A stretch of DNA of 64,000 nt from JAAZMI01 sp050948785 (GCA_050948785.1 JBMNEM010000005.1:124001-188000); one strand, 5' to 3'. Positions 34,475 through 43,634 are shown, numbered from the stretch's first letter. Program-made: numbers and translations. Notes: a model not told the origin generated them from the letters alone.

Positions 34475-35889
34475 TTTCCGGCCCCCTTTCCGGAAAGAAG
34501 GGTTTTCCGGGCAAAAAGCAGCTGTTCGTCCACAGCAGCCGCTTTTTCCGCTAGGGACTTACGCAGTTGCTCCCTGGTGGAGGTATCGAGCTCCCCGGAG
34601 GGAGATATTTTTTGGGACATTTGAAAACTCTTTAGGGTTTCCAGCGTCTGCTCATCAAATACACCCGTGATTTCAAGATCGTGATCGAGAAAATTTAACA
34701 TATTCTGCAAAAGCACGACTTTTTCCCCGGTATCCCCTGGCGCTAGATCGCGGGGAACGGGACGATGCTGGAGATAATATTCGGGAGGAAGCTTAACCTC
34801 AAAATCCGGCTGCAAACCATCACGGTGCAGGTCATGCCCCGCAGGAGTTAAATATTTGGCAATGGTATAACGCAGCCCGCCCCCGTCACTAAGATACTCC
34901 AAATACTGCACAGTAGCCTTACCGAAGGTAGGCCTGCCCACCAGCAAGGCTCCTCCCCGATCCTGCAGTGCACCGGCAATAATCTCGGCAGCACTGGCCG
35001 AATATTCATTGACCAGGACAATAACCTCATATTCAAGGGGTTCTGCCCGGGACAAATAGCGTTCCCGCACGTTCCCTTCCCGGTCCACCACTCTGGTAAT
35101 CTCCCCGGAGGGCACAATCACCTCACCCACCCGGATCGCCTCCTCCAGCAGACCCCCGGGATTATCACGCAGATCCAAAATCAGGCCCTCCAACCCCTGT
35201 TTTTCTAAAGAGTGCAGCGCTGCTTTAAAATCCTCCCCTGTACCCTGATCAAAACTGGTAATTTGGAGATAACCGACACCTTTTTCCAGAAAACGGGCAA
35301 AAACCGTATCCATCTCAATCTGAGCCCGTGTTAAAGTCACCTGGAGAAGATCTTTTTCTCCGGCCCGTTGGATAACTACCTCTACAGATGTTCCGCTGGG
35401 CCCCCGCAAAAGGCGCGCCGCTTCATTAATGTCCACCCCGGACATACTTATACCGTCTACCTCCGCAATGTGATCCCCGGGCAGCAGACCGGTATAATGA
35501 GCCGGGGTGCCCTCTATAACCCTGATGATCAGTATTTCCCCCTCATCCTCCACTATTTCCACGCCGATCCCGCTGAGGGAGCCTGTGGTATGGATGAGCA
35601 TCTCCTCCAGGTATTCCGGGTTAAGGTAAGCGGTATAGGGATCATCCAGAGAGCGCAACATGCCCTCCAGCGCCCCCCGCAGCAATTTCTCCTTTTCTAC
35701 AGGCTGGAAGTATTTGTCTTCCAGGAGATCCCAAACCTCCCAAAAAAGTTTCCCCTCCGCCCTTTCCCCGGCCACCTCCAAAGCAGGTGTAGAAAAAAAA
35801 GAACGGGTAAAAAGATATGTTGCCATGTTGCTTAAAATAAGCAAACACAGCAACAACGCAATCAGTTCCCGTCGTCTCATGGGAAACAC
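34471..35889 (-). CDS. C-terminal processing protease, S41 family, with PDZ and peptidoglycan-binding domains
   Basis: A CtpA/CtpB-type serine protease exported to the cell surface or forespore space. GTG at 35889 is best spaced from AGGA (six bases); ATGs at 35892 and 35880 are alternatives. A signal anchor (ELIALLLCLLILSNMATYLF) comes first, then the PDZ domain (about 95-170: SGIGVEIVEDEGEILIIRVI..., LLPGDHIAEVDGISM). The S41 domain has DLRDNPGGLLEEAI, the nucleophile in NEYSASAAEIIAGAL, and the Lys in GRPTFGKATVQ. A C-terminal PG_binding_1 domain (about 400-460: LQNMLNFL, TLKSFQMSQ) follows. In B. subtilis CtpB cuts SpoIVFA in sigma-K activation. Confidence 0.9.
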   Translation of the reverse strand: MFPMRRRELIALLLCLLILSNMATYLFTRSFFSTPALEVAGERAEGKLFWEVWDLLEDKYFQPVEKEKLLRGALEGMLRSLDDPYTAYLNPEYLEEMLIHTTGSLSGIGVEIVEDEGEILIIRVIEGTPAHYTGLLPGDHIAEVDGISMSGVDINEAARLLRGPSGTSVEVVIQRAGEKDLLQVTLTRAQIEMDTVFARFLEKGVGYLQITSFDQGTGEDFKAALHSLEKQGLEGLILDLRDNPGGLLEEAIRVGEVIVPSGEITRVVDREGNVRERYLSRAEPLEYEVIVLVNEYSASAAEIIAGALQDRGGALLVGRPTFGKATVQYLEYLSDGGGLRYTIAKYLTPAGHDLHRDGLQPDFEVKLPPEYYLQHRPVPRDLAPGDTGEKVVLLQNMLNFLDHDLEITGVFDEQTLETLKSFQMSQKISPSGELDTSTREQLRKSLAEKAAAVDEQLLFARKTLLSGKGAGK

Positions 35890-36048
35890 CATCTTTCCTA
35901 AAGCAAGCTTGAATTGATAAAGTAAACCTCCCCTTCCTGCACCCGCGGGTGTAAAGGAAGGGGACTTCACGCCAATCAAATTACCCTTCTATTTTATTAT
36001 ACCTTTTTAACCGGGAAAATACCAGGAACGCTGAAATTCGTTTGGAAA

Positions 36049-37281
36049 TCAGAAATAACCCATGGGGTTCTGCCGGGCACCATCCAGCCGTACCTCAAAA
36101 TGTACATGCGGTCCCGTGCTCGAACCGGTTGAACCGACCAGGGCAATATTTTGCCCCCGGGAAACTTGCTGACCCGGCGCAACCAGCAGGGTATGACAGT
36201 GAGCATAGAGCGTGGTCAGATCTTTGCCCTGAGTTTTGCCGTGAGCAATAATCACCAGCCTGCCGTAGCCATAGGAAAGGCTCCCGTTCAAACCGGCATA
36301 GATCACCACACCGTCCTGCGCCGCCCTGATATAAACAGGGTTGCCGTTATAGTTGCGTGATCCCGGCCAGCGGCTCCGCGGGATACCGATATCCACGCCG
36401 CCGTGGAATTCCCCGGCCCGGCGCGTAATGGGGCTCACACGTGTACCGTAGCCGGAAGTTATCCAGGATGTTCCGTATTCGGCCAAAGGCCACAGCAATT
36501 TGCCGGAAGGAGTAAAATTAGCCGTCTGGGGCTGCCTCTCTGCTTGCAGCTGCCGGACAAGCGTTTCAATTTTATTGGCTTCCTGCTCCAGCTCTCGTAT
36601 GGCTTTTTCCTGGGCCTCAATATTTTCCTGGACCACGCCAAGGAGCTCTTCCCTGGCAGCCTGCTGCCTGCGCAGCTCTTCCCGGCTTTTTATCCGCTCT
36701 GCCTTCAAGTCCAGCAAACGGCCCTTTTCCCCTTCCAACTTTTCTTTCGCTTCCTGGATGGCCATTTTTTCGGCAAAAGCCTCTTCCAAAAGAGTAAGAT
36801 CGTTTTCTGCAATCAACTTGAGATCGTTTAACTGCGTTAAAAACTCGGCAAAACTGCTTACCTCAAAAAGAACTTCCAGGTACCCCGTTTCCCCTTTTTC
36901 ATAGATGGCTCTCAACCGTTTTTTAAGAAAGGCATCTCTTATTTCAATTTGTTCTTCGGCCTCCGCCAGCTCCTGCTCCGTAATCCTGATACTCTCTTCC
37001 AACCCCTGGATATCGCTATCCAGACGGTTCAGCTCCTGCTGCAGGGCCTGCAAACTGCTTTCCAGGTTAGCCAGGTCTGCCTCCAGGTTTTTTTCTTCAC
37101 TCCGGTACTCGGCAAGCTTTTGTCCCCGATCTTTTAAATTTTGCTCTACCCGCCCCAGTTTCTGCTGGGTCTCCTTAATCTTCTGCTCCAGGGGAGAAGC
37201 ATACCCGGGCAAAATAAAACTAAAAGCAAGCACGGCAATTAACAGCAAAGTTAAAAAATGACGGGGTTTGGAAAAAAACAT
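36049..37281 (-). CDS. EnvC-like secreted M23 peptidase / murein hydrolase activator
   Basis: ATG at 37281 (nine bases after AAAGGAGG) gives 410 residues. A signal peptide (FLTLLLIAVLAFSFILPGYA) is followed by a long coiled coil (about 30-245) and a C-terminal M23 domain (about 275-410). The zinc-site residues look intact: HGGVDIG (His, Asp), a conserved His in LYAHCHTLL and HVHFEV at the end. EnvC homologues are bridged to FtsEX and regulate septal cell-wall hydrolysis. ftsE and ftsX lie directly upstream, which fits that role. Confidence 0.9.
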   Translation of the reverse strand: MFFSKPRHFLTLLLIAVLAFSFILPGYASPLEQKIKETQQKLGRVEQNLKDRGQKLAEYRSEEKNLEADLANLESSLQALQQELNRLDSDIQGLEESIRITEQELAEAEEQIEIRDAFLKKRLRAIYEKGETGYLEVLFEVSSFAEFLTQLNDLKLIAENDLTLLEEAFAEKMAIQEAKEKLEGEKGRLLDLKAERIKSREELRRQQAAREELLGVVQENIEAQEKAIRELEQEANKIETLVRQLQAERQPQTANFTPSGKLLWPLAEYGTSWITSGYGTRVSPITRRAGEFHGGVDIGIPRSRWPGSRNYNGNPVYIRAAQDGVVIYAGLNGSLSYGYGRLVIIAHGKTQGKDLTTLYAHCHTLLVAPGQQVSRGQNIALVGSTGSSTGPHVHFEVRLDGARQNPMGYF

Positions 37282-37339
37282 TCCTGGCAACCTCCTTTAA
37301 AATGCGTATAACACCCAAACCAACGCTTTCGGCAGAAAG

Positions 37340-38233
37340 CTAGACCTTTAAAAACCGCCGGACAGAGATCGTGCTGCCGATAATCCCCAAAGCCACACCC
37401 AGAGGAATGAGAATCTTGACAATATCCTCAATAACCTTCTCCGGCGGGAGCAAGGAAACAAAGTAGATATTGCTCCGCATCCATAGAGCCGCCGCCTGGT
37501 AACTGTAAAAGATCACAATCACAGGTATGACAGCACCGATCAAACCCAGGATCAAACCTTCAAAAAGAAAGGGCCAACGAATAAACCAGTCCGTCGCCCC
37601 CACATATTTCATGATCATGATTTCTTTGCGCCGTACATATACTGTCAGCCGGATCGTATGGGCAATTAGAAAGATCGTCGTCACAGCCAGCCCGGCCATA
37701 AAAGCAAGACCGATCCAGCGGACCAGCCCCGTAAACTGGAAAAGAGGCTCGACTACACCGCTGCCGTAATCCACTTCAACGACCCCCGGATAGTATTGGA
37801 TCTCTTCGGCCACAATGGAGATCTCTTCGGGAATCGCGGTCCGCAGTTCATAAGAATCCCGCAGGGGGTTATCTTCCGGCTCTTCATACCCTTCCAACAG
37901 TTTGGAACGGTCACCAAGCTTCTCCTTCAAGCGCTCCATGGCCTCTTCCTTGCTCACAAAACGCACTTCGTTCACCTGGGGGTGTGCTACCAGCTTTCCA
38001 TGCAGCTCCGCCCTCGTTTCTTCACTGGCCTCTTCATTAATGCGAAGAACGATTTGCACATCCTCTTTAAGATCATGAGTAACAAGGTCCACGTTAAAAC
38101 TGAGCACCACAAAACTACCCAGAATAAGCAGGGTAATGGAAACCACTCCCATGGAAGCGATACTCATCCAGCCGTTGCGCACGATACTTTTCAAGGCCTC
38201 CTTGAAAAAATAAAAGAGGCTTCTAATATGCAT
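37340..38233 (-). CDS. ftsX: Cell division ABC transporter permease FtsX
   Basis: FtsX with FtsE controls cell-wall hydrolases at the septum or lateral wall. ATG at 38233 overlaps the end of ftsE by 11 bases and gives 297 residues (MHIRSLFYFFKEALKSIVRN). One N-terminal membrane helix, an extracellular domain (about 50-165, with NEEASEETRAELHGKL) and three C-terminal helices (FMAGLAVTTIFLIAHTIRL; LFEGLILGLIGAVIPVIVIF; ILIPLGVALGIIGSTISV) match the FtsX layout. Confidence 0.95.
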   Translation of the reverse strand: MHIRSLFYFFKEALKSIVRNGWMSIASMGVVSITLLILGSFVVLSFNVDLVTHDLKEDVQIVLRINEEASEETRAELHGKLVAHPQVNEVRFVSKEEAMERLKEKLGDRSKLLEGYEEPEDNPLRDSYELRTAIPEEISIVAEEIQYYPGVVEVDYGSGVVEPLFQFTGLVRWIGLAFMAGLAVTTIFLIAHTIRLTVYVRRKEIMIMKYVGATDWFIRWPFLFEGLILGLIGAVIPVIVIFYSYQAAALWMRSNIYFVSLLPPEKVIEDIVKILIPLGVALGIIGSTISVRRFLKV

Positions 38234-38909
38234 TAAAATAAACCCCTCTTTCCCGATCACTTACTACCCGGCTGCCTTCCAGGACAACAACCCGTTTCTG
38301 AAAATAATCCACAAGCTCCTTGGCATGTGTGGCCACAACAACCGTCGTCCCCCGGATATTTATATCGTGAAGCAGCTTCATAATCTCCATGGAGGTGGCC
38401 GGATCAAGATTGCCCGTAGGCTCGTCCGCCAAAACAACAGCGGGACGGTTCACAATGGCCCGGGCCACACAAACCCTTTGCTGTTCACCGCCGGAAAGCT
38501 CCCCCGGGTTTTTAAGGGCTTTATCCTGCAACCCGACAAGTTCCAGGGTTAAAGGCACCCTTTTATTAATCTCCCGGGAGGAAACACCGGTCACTCTGAG
38601 GGAAAAAGCAACATTTTCAAAGACATTACGATCTTCAAGGAGACGAAAATCCTGAAAAACCATGCCGATATTGCGCCTTAAAAGGGGGATTTCACGCTTA
38701 CGCAGGCGAGTTATATCCCGGCCAAAAATTTTAATAAATCCCCTGGTGGGCAGAAATTCCCGCAAAAGCAGCTTTAAGAGGGTTGATTTGCCCGCGCCGC
38801 TGGGGCCGACGATAAAAACAAACTCACCGCGATCAATAACCAGATTGATATCTTCGAGGACATAAACATCGTTGCCGTACTGTTTATAAAGATGATGGAT
38901 TTCGATCAT
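38223..38909 (-). CDS. ftsE: Cell division ATP-binding protein FtsE
   Basis: ATPase partner of FtsX. The ATG at 38909 gives 228 residues starting MIEIHHLYKQYG, the family length. Walker A is VGPSGAGKSTLLKLLL, Q-loop VFQDFRLL, signature LSGGEQQRVCVARAI, Walker B VVLADEPTGNLDP and the H-loop VVVATHAKEL. Upstream in-frame codons to 39128 are not expected to be coding: they run through the intergenic hairpin. Confidence 0.96.
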   Translation of the reverse strand: MIEIHHLYKQYGNDVYVLEDINLVIDRGEFVFIVGPSGAGKSTLLKLLLREFLPTRGFIKIFGRDITRLRKREIPLLRRNIGMVFQDFRLLEDRNVFENVAFSLRVTGVSSREINKRVPLTLELVGLQDKALKNPGELSGGEQQRVCVARAIVNRPAVVLADEPTGNLDPATSMEIMKLLHDINIRGTTVVVATHAKELVDYFQKRVVVLEGSRVVSDRERGVYFNAY

Positions 38910-39060
38910 AAGACATCTTTGCCCGCCTATTCTACAGGGATAATCAAAAAAACAACTGAAAATACAAAATAAGTAAGTAGATAATTCGTCACAATTTCCC
39001 AAAAACCCTTTTTCCCTGCAAAAAAAATGTCGGCAAAATGTCTGGAATAAAATAACACCG

Positions 39061-39124
39061 GGTGGCGGCCCCTCCCGGGCGCTGCCCTGCACAATGCCCC
39101 GGGAGGAGTTCTTCGTTCGCCACC
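39061..39124 (-). terminator. Two-tier hairpin after ilvC
   Basis: An outer stem (GGTGGCG at 39061-39067 with CGCCACC at 39118-39124) encloses an inner perfect 9-bp stem (CCTCCCGGG at 39071-39079 with its complement at 39098-39106). On the minus strand it follows the ilvC stop by ten bases and is followed by a T-rich stretch, consistent with a terminator. The remaining upstream ftsE sequence (38910-39060) is AT-rich and may hold its promoter. Confidence 0.6.
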
Positions 39125-39134
39125 ACATTTTTTA

Positions 39135-40133
39135 CTATCCTTTCTTTTCCAGCCAGGGCATCATAGCGCGTAATTCCTCGCCAACTTTTTCAATCAGATG
39201 CCCCGCTTCCTTGCGCCTTAAAGCCGTAAAACGGGGACGGTTCACCCGGAATTCCGTGATACACTCCTGGGCAAAAGCCCCATCCTGAACTTCCTGCAAG
39301 ATCTTTTTCATCTCGGCACGCACCCGCTCATCCACAATCCGGGGCCCCCGGGTCAGATCGCCATATTCCGCGACGTCACTCACCGAATAGCGCATCCAGG
39401 AGAGACCGCCCTCATAGATCAGATCGACAATCAGTTTCAGCTCGTGCAGGCATTCAAAGTAAGCAATCTCCGGCTGGTAACCCGCCTCCACCAGAGTATC
39501 GAAAGAAGCCTTGATCAAAGCCGTAACGCCCCCGCAGAGCACAGCCTGCTCGCCGAAAAGGTCCGTCTCCGTTTCCTCCTGAAAAGTGGTTTCAATGACC
39601 CCGGCACGGGTGCAGCCCAGCCCCTGGGCATAAGCCAAACCCTTTTGGAGACACTTGCCCGTATAATCCTGGTGCACGGCAACCAGAGCCGGCACACCTT
39701 TTCCCTCCTGGTACATGCGGCGGACAAGATGGCCCGGGCTTTTCGGCGCAACCATAAAGACATCCACGTGTGGCGGGGGAACAACCTGGTTAAAAAGAAT
39801 ATTGAACCCGTGAGCCACAGCCAGAGCTTTCCCTTCAGTGAGATGAGGCAGAACTTCCTTCTCAAATACCGGCGGCTGATCGTTGTCGCCCAAAAGCATC
39901 ATGATCACCCCGGCTTCTGCCGCCGCCTCGCTGACCGTCTTTACCTCCAGGCCGTCCTTCTCCGCCTGGATCCAATTGGAACTGCCGGGAAGATCGGCAA
40001 CCACTACACTCAAGCCGCTTTCCCGTAAATTTTGAGCATGAGCATGACCCTGGCTGCCATAGCCCAAAATAGCAATCTTAACCTCTTTCAAGTGAGAAAG
40101 ATCCGCATCTTTGTCATAATAAATTACCGCCAT
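39135..40133 (-). CDS. ilvC: Ketol-acid reductoisomerase
   Basis: Second enzyme of branched-chain amino-acid synthesis. 332 residues, class I (short) length. The dinucleotide-binding GYGSQGHAHAQNLRESG is near residue 25, VADLPGSSNW is the cofactor-specificity loop, and the C-terminal knotted domain carries the metal ligands: Glu in DLFGEQAVLCGG and CLHELKLIVDLIYEGG. Other ilv/leu genes are absent; ilvC stands alone between ftsE and an 805-bp gene-poor region. Confidence 0.97.
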   Translation of the reverse strand: MAVIYYDKDADLSHLKEVKIAILGYGSQGHAHAQNLRESGLSVVVADLPGSSNWIQAEKDGLEVKTVSEAAAEAGVIMMLLGDNDQPPVFEKEVLPHLTEGKALAVAHGFNILFNQVVPPPHVDVFMVAPKSPGHLVRRMYQEGKGVPALVAVHQDYTGKCLQKGLAYAQGLGCTRAGVIETTFQEETETDLFGEQAVLCGGVTALIKASFDTLVEAGYQPEIAYFECLHELKLIVDLIYEGGLSWMRYSVSDVAEYGDLTRGPRIVDERVRAEMKKILQEVQDGAFAQECITEFRVNRPRFTALRRKEAGHLIEKVGEELRAMMPWLEKKG

Positions 40134-40381
40134 TTTACTTGCCTGACCCTAAAATCGGGAATCAGAACCATAAACTCCTGATTTACAGCCAGGCTTTACA
40201 CCTCCTGACATTTTTGGGGTTAATTTTGTGAAAGGAAACCCATAAAAGTCCTTTCAACAGTTATTATGCCATAAAAGAGAACAATAAAATTAATGAAGTT
40301 TATAGTTCGACAGTCTGCCGGGCAATACCTGCCAAAAAACTTTTTTTGAGGCAAATAATTACAATATTTTTCTAACAAAAC

Positions 40382-40414
40382 AAAAAAAGAGCTTTTTTCC
40401 ATAGAAAAAAGCTC
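40382..40414 (-). terminator. Rho-independent terminator downstream of the transketolase genes
   Basis: A 10-bp stem GAGCTTTTTT/AAAAAAGCTC (40389-40398 and 40405-40414) is followed on the minus strand by seven Ts. Confidence 0.85.
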
Positions 40415-40444
40415 CTCTTACTTGTAGTGTTCACTCGCCAGCCG

Positions 40445-40473
40445 CCAGCCGCGGGGACGGGCCTCATGGTTGG
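40445..40473. repeat. Family A 29-bp repeat
   Basis: CCAGCCGC-GGGGACG-GGCCTCAT-GGTTGG variant, one of about 30 copies in the window. Confidence 0.8.
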
Positions 40474-40510
40474 AGCACCAGTCGGAGACCAGCCGGAGGT
40501 GACAGGGGGA

Positions 40511-40640
40511 GGTGACAGGGGACGGTTCTCTGTCACCCCCAAAAGCGCTTCTAAAAAACTGGATTCGCCAAAAGTATCTTTAACCCCCACTCTGATGAGC
40601 GGTACAGTAGGGTGACAGGGAACCGTCCCCTGTCACCCCC
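40511..40640. mobile_element. Inverted family B repeats enclosing a transketolase gene fragment
   Basis: Family B copies (arms GGTGACAG and CTGTCACC around GGGGACGGTTC or its complement) lie at 40511-40538 and, in opposite orientation, 40610-40640. Between them 40561-40607 matches 41029-41075, inside the C-terminal transketolase gene, at 46 of 47 positions. The similarity continues more weakly in frame (VGVKDTFGESSFLEALLG against VGVKDTFGESGSPEALLQ). The whole looks like a 130-bp mini-element carrying a captured gene piece. Confidence 0.6.
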
Positions 40641-40843
40641 CGAAACAGCCAAGAAAGACAGCAATTTTTTAAAACCGATCGACAAGCCACTGTAGGTTTT
40701 TTTAAAAAGAACCCCACATCTTCGTTCTTAAATAACAGTCCTATAATTTTGCCTTTTTAAGCCATCCTGGTAAAATTACTAGCACCTTAAAAAACAGGGA
40801 TGTTACCGATGTTCTCTTGAACTAAGGGTTTCCTTTTGCTTAA

Positions 40844-40872
40844 GGGTGACAGTGAACCGTCCCCTGTCACCT
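40844..40872. repeat. Third family B repeat copy
   Basis: GGGTGACAG-TGAACCGTCCC-CTGTCACC, same orientation as the copy at 40610-40640, 66 bases downstream of the transketolase stop. Confidence 0.8.
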
Positions 40873-40938
40873 CCTTGTAACTACTCGGGCAACCGCCGCC
40901 GTTTGTGCTGCCGGCAGGGGGCCGCCCGGACTTCGGAC

Positions 40939-41880
40939 TTATCTTTTTTTCTGCAAAACAGCTTTGCCGGCCGCGGCTAAATTTTCCGCCGTCAGGCCAT
41001 ATTTTTGGAGCAGCGCCTCCGGGGAGCCGGATTCGCCAAAAGTATCTTTAACCCCTACTCTGATGAGCGGTACAGGATAATTTTCCGCCAGCACCTCCGT
41101 CACTGCCCCTCCCAGGCCACCGATAATGCTGTGCTCTTCAGCCGTAACCAGGGCCCCGGTTTTCCGGGCCACCTCGACTAAAAGTTCCTGATCCAGAGGC
41201 TTGATCGTATGCATATTTAAAACAGTGGCCTGCAGCCCCTCCTGAGCCAGCATCCCGGCCGCCTGCAAGGCTATCCCGGCCATCAAACCCGTAGCCACAA
41301 AAGCCAGATCGCCGCCCTCCCTTAAAACCTGGGCCTTACCCAGTTCAAAGGGCAGCTCCGGGGGTATAACCTGAGGAACCTTGGGCCTGCCCAGGCGCAT
41401 GTAAACAGGGCCTTCATAACGGGCCACCGCTTCCACGGCCTGAAAAGTTTGCCGGCCGTCAGCCGGAACAACTACAGTCATATTGGGCAGAACACGCATC
41501 AAAGCAATATCTTCCAGGGTCTGGTGGGAAGCACCATCTTCCCCCACGGTCAGGCCGGTATGGGAAGCAACAATTTTGACATTTAAGCGTGTATAGGCGA
41601 TGGAATTGCGTACCTGGTCGTAAACCCTGCCGGTAGCAAAAACACCAAAAGTACTCACAAAGGGGATATAGCCGCAAGCTGCCAGTCCCGCTGCCGTGCC
41701 GATCATATCCGCCTCAGCAACCCCCAAATTAAAAAAACGCAGCGGAAATTCCTCGGCAAAAAACGCCGTGCGCGTTGATTTGGATAGATCTGCATCTAAA
41801 ACAACAATTTTATCCAGATGACGCCCCAGCTCGCGTAAGGCCTGGCCGTAGGCCTCCCTGGTGGCCATTTTCTCCGCCAA
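40939..41880 (-). CDS. Transketolase, C-terminal subunit
   Basis: Split transketolases use two polypeptides to do the pentose-phosphate two-carbon transfer. 313 residues with the pyrimidine-binding part (VVLDADLSKSTRT; FFNLGVAEADMIGTAAGLA containing the catalytic Glu; FGVFATGRVYDQVRNSIAYT), the SHTGLTVGEDGASHQTLEDI loop and the C-terminal transketolase domain from about 190 (ALVTAEEHSIIGGLGGAV). The TTG start at 41880 follows GAGGAG. It lies 16 bases after the N-terminal subunit gene. Similar split proteins are annotated as DXS-like in some genomes. Confidence 0.92.
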   Translation of the reverse strand: MAEKMATREAYGQALRELGRHLDKIVVLDADLSKSTRTAFFAEEFPLRFFNLGVAEADMIGTAAGLAACGYIPFVSTFGVFATGRVYDQVRNSIAYTRLNVKIVASHTGLTVGEDGASHQTLEDIALMRVLPNMTVVVPADGRQTFQAVEAVARYEGPVYMRLGRPKVPQVIPPELPFELGKAQVLREGGDLAFVATGLMAGIALQAAGMLAQEGLQATVLNMHTIKPLDQELLVEVARKTGALVTAEEHSIIGGLGGAVTEVLAENYPVPLIRVGVKDTFGESGSPEALLQKYGLTAENLAAAGKAVLQKKR

Positions 41881-41896
41881 AACAATCTCCTCCGTC

Positions 41897-42727
41897 TCAG
41901 TTTTCTAATTCCACAAGGGCCTGAGCATATTCCTCTTTATTCGGTGCCCGTCCATGCCAGTCAATCTGATTCTCCATAAAAGAAATCCCCTTGCCCTTAA
42001 CCGTATGGGCAATGATCATCGTCGGCGCGCCTTTATTCACCTGTGACCGGCGGACCGCTTCCAGCAGCGAAGCATAATCATGGCCGTCTACCTCCAAAGT
42101 ATGCCAACCAAAAGCCCGCCATTTTTCAACAATTGGTTCCAAAGATTTCACATCCCGGTTCCAGCCGTCGATCTGCAGGCCATTATAATCCAAAAAGGCC
42201 GTAAGGTTATCCAACCGGTAGTGAACAGCGGTCAAAGCCGCCTCCCAGATCTGGCCTTCCTGGATTTCGCCATCGCCCATAATCACATAAACCCGCCGCT
42301 GCGCCTTATCCAGGCGGGCTGCCAGAGCCATCCCATTGGCGGCGGAAAGTCCCTGGCCCAGCGAGCCTGTGGACATCTCCACCCCCGGGGTTTTACGCAT
42401 ATCAGGGTGCCCTTGCAGGGGAGATCCAATCCGGCGCAAAGTTTCCAGATACTGGGCAGGGAAAAACCCCCGGTCCGCCAGGATAGCATAAAGAGCCGGG
42501 CAGGCATGCCCTTTACTCAAAACCAGCCTGTCTCTCCGGGGATCCCGGTAGTTATGCGGGTCAATATTCATTACCTTATAATATAAAACCACCAGGATAT
42601 CCAGGACAGACAATGCCCCTCCCGGATGCCCGGAACCGGCCCGGTAAATCATGGTGAGAACATCCCGGCGCAACTTCCTGGCTTTCAACCTCAATTCTTC
42701 ATTAGCGGCAGCCGAAATTGCTGGCAA
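41897..42727 (-). CDS. Transketolase, N-terminal subunit
   Basis: 276 residues holding the thiamine-diphosphate pyrophosphate-binding domain. Motifs are YRAGSGHPGGALSVLDILV, DRLVLSKGHACPALYAIL, STGSLGQGLSAANGMALA and the ThDP/Mg2+ motif VIMGDGEIQEGQIWEAAL with LDYNGLQIDG. It forms the enzyme with the downstream subunit and may feed the pentose-phosphate pathway together with the glycolytic operon at 9441-16500. Confidence 0.92.
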   Translation of the reverse strand: MPAISAAANEELRLKARKLRRDVLTMIYRAGSGHPGGALSVLDILVVLYYKVMNIDPHNYRDPRRDRLVLSKGHACPALYAILADRGFFPAQYLETLRRIGSPLQGHPDMRKTPGVEMSTGSLGQGLSAANGMALAARLDKAQRRVYVIMGDGEIQEGQIWEAALTAVHYRLDNLTAFLDYNGLQIDGWNRDVKSLEPIVEKWRAFGWHTLEVDGHDYASLLEAVRRSQVNKGAPTMIIAHTVKGKGISFMENQIDWHGRAPNKEEYAQALVELEN

Positions 42728-42745
42728 TTTTTTCCCCTCTTTTCC

Positions 42746-43597
42746 TTAGTTATTTTGAGGATCATATAGCCCAAACCCCTCACCCAGGACTTCTCCGACA
42801 TTACTGAAAATGATAAAAGCCTGCGGATCCGTTTCCCGGACAAGGTCTTTCAGGCGGGTAACCTGGGATTGGGACACAACACAAAAAATAATACCTTTTT
42901 TTACCCCCGAATAAGCACCCCGGCCTTCCAAAAAAGTAGCCCCGCGCCCCAGCTCTTCCAAGATCCTGGCGGCAAGCACGTCTCTTTCTTTGTCGCTGAT
43001 GATCAACGCCGCTTTGGAAAGGGAGAACCCTTCCTGCACAAAATCGACAACCTTACTGCTCACAAAAAGGGACAACAGCGCAAACAAGGCCACTTCCGCC
43101 CCGAATATAAACCCGGCGGAAACAACAATGGCCAGATCCGCCCCGATCAGGCCATAACCGCTTTTCCACCCCCAGAGATGATTGATCAGCTGGGCAATCA
43201 GCGCTGTGCCGCCCGTTGAACCGCGGGAACGAAAAACAATTCCCAGGCCCACCCCCAGGCCGATCCCACCGAAAAGGGAAGCTAGAAGCAGATCGCTCGT
43301 CAACAGCGGCACAAAAGCAAAAAGCTCCAGCATCAACGGCAGGAGAATTGTTCCCGCCAGGCTGTTGGCGACAAATTTCCAGCCCCGGTATCTCCAGGCC
43401 AGGATAAACAAAGGGACATTGCCGGCAAACACGGTCAGCCCCACAGGAAGACCATAAAGGTGGAAAAGAATAATCGCCAGCCCGCTGATCCCGCCGGCTG
43501 CAATCTTATTCGGAATCAGAAACATCTGATAGGAGATCGCCATCAAAGCTGTCCCGAAAATAATACCTGCAATTTCCCTTAAATATTTTTTCCACAT
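42746..43597 (-). CDS. YitT family membrane protein (DUF161/DUF2179)
   Basis: ATG at 43597 with GAGGG upstream gives 283 residues. Five to six hydrophobic helices fill about 1-175 (with FLIPNKIAAGGISGLAIILFHL and RSRGSTGGTALIAQL, each split from its neighbours). A cytoplasmic DUF2179 domain follows at about 215-275 (RGATFLEGRGAYSGVKKGIIF). The family is abundant in Firmicutes and its transport function is not established. The longer frame to 43843 runs back into prfB and is not used. Confidence 0.88.
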   Translation of the reverse strand: MWKKYLREIAGIIFGTALMAISYQMFLIPNKIAAGGISGLAIILFHLYGLPVGLTVFAGNVPLFILAWRYRGWKFVANSLAGTILLPLMLELFAFVPLLTSDLLLASLFGGIGLGVGLGIVFRSRGSTGGTALIAQLINHLWGWKSGYGLIGADLAIVVSAGFIFGAEVALFALLSLFVSSKVVDFVQEGFSLSKAALIISDKERDVLAARILEELGRGATFLEGRGAYSGVKKGIIFCVVSQSQVTRLKDLVRETDPQAFIIFSNVGEVLGEGFGLYDPQNN

Positions 43598-43634
43598 ATT
43601 CCCTCTGTTAAACTCCCCCAGGCCGCAAAGCCTT

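Larger units (their letters stand above)
40134..40938. other. Gene-poor 805-bp region between ilvC and the transketolase genes
   Basis: From left to right it holds: the ilvC upstream region, where a -10-like CATAAT lies near 40269 and two very short open frames with fair ribosome-binding sites could be leader peptides (MGFLSQN; MVLIPDFRVRQVKWR, the latter running over the ilvC start). Then follow a strong terminator (40382-40414), a family A repeat (40445-40473), a transketolase fragment bracketed by inverted family B repeats (40511-40640), an AT-rich stretch with nothing recognisable (40641-40843) and a third family B copy (40844-40872). I see no T-box. No convincing protein gene is present. 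Confidence 0.6.

Noticed and set aside
38910..39128. N-terminal extension of ftsE
   Set aside because: The frame is open to 39128 but runs through the ilvC terminator hairpin; FtsE family length and start (MIEIHHLYKQYG) match the ATG at 38909.
40134..40260. T-box or attenuator before ilvC
   Set aside because: Short frames with some Val/Leu/Ile codons exist, but no T-box sequence or terminator/antiterminator pair is visible.
40220..40590. Two short leftward open frames near 40220-40590
   Set aside because: One crosses a terminator; the other begins in the transketolase fragment and continues through repeat DNA.
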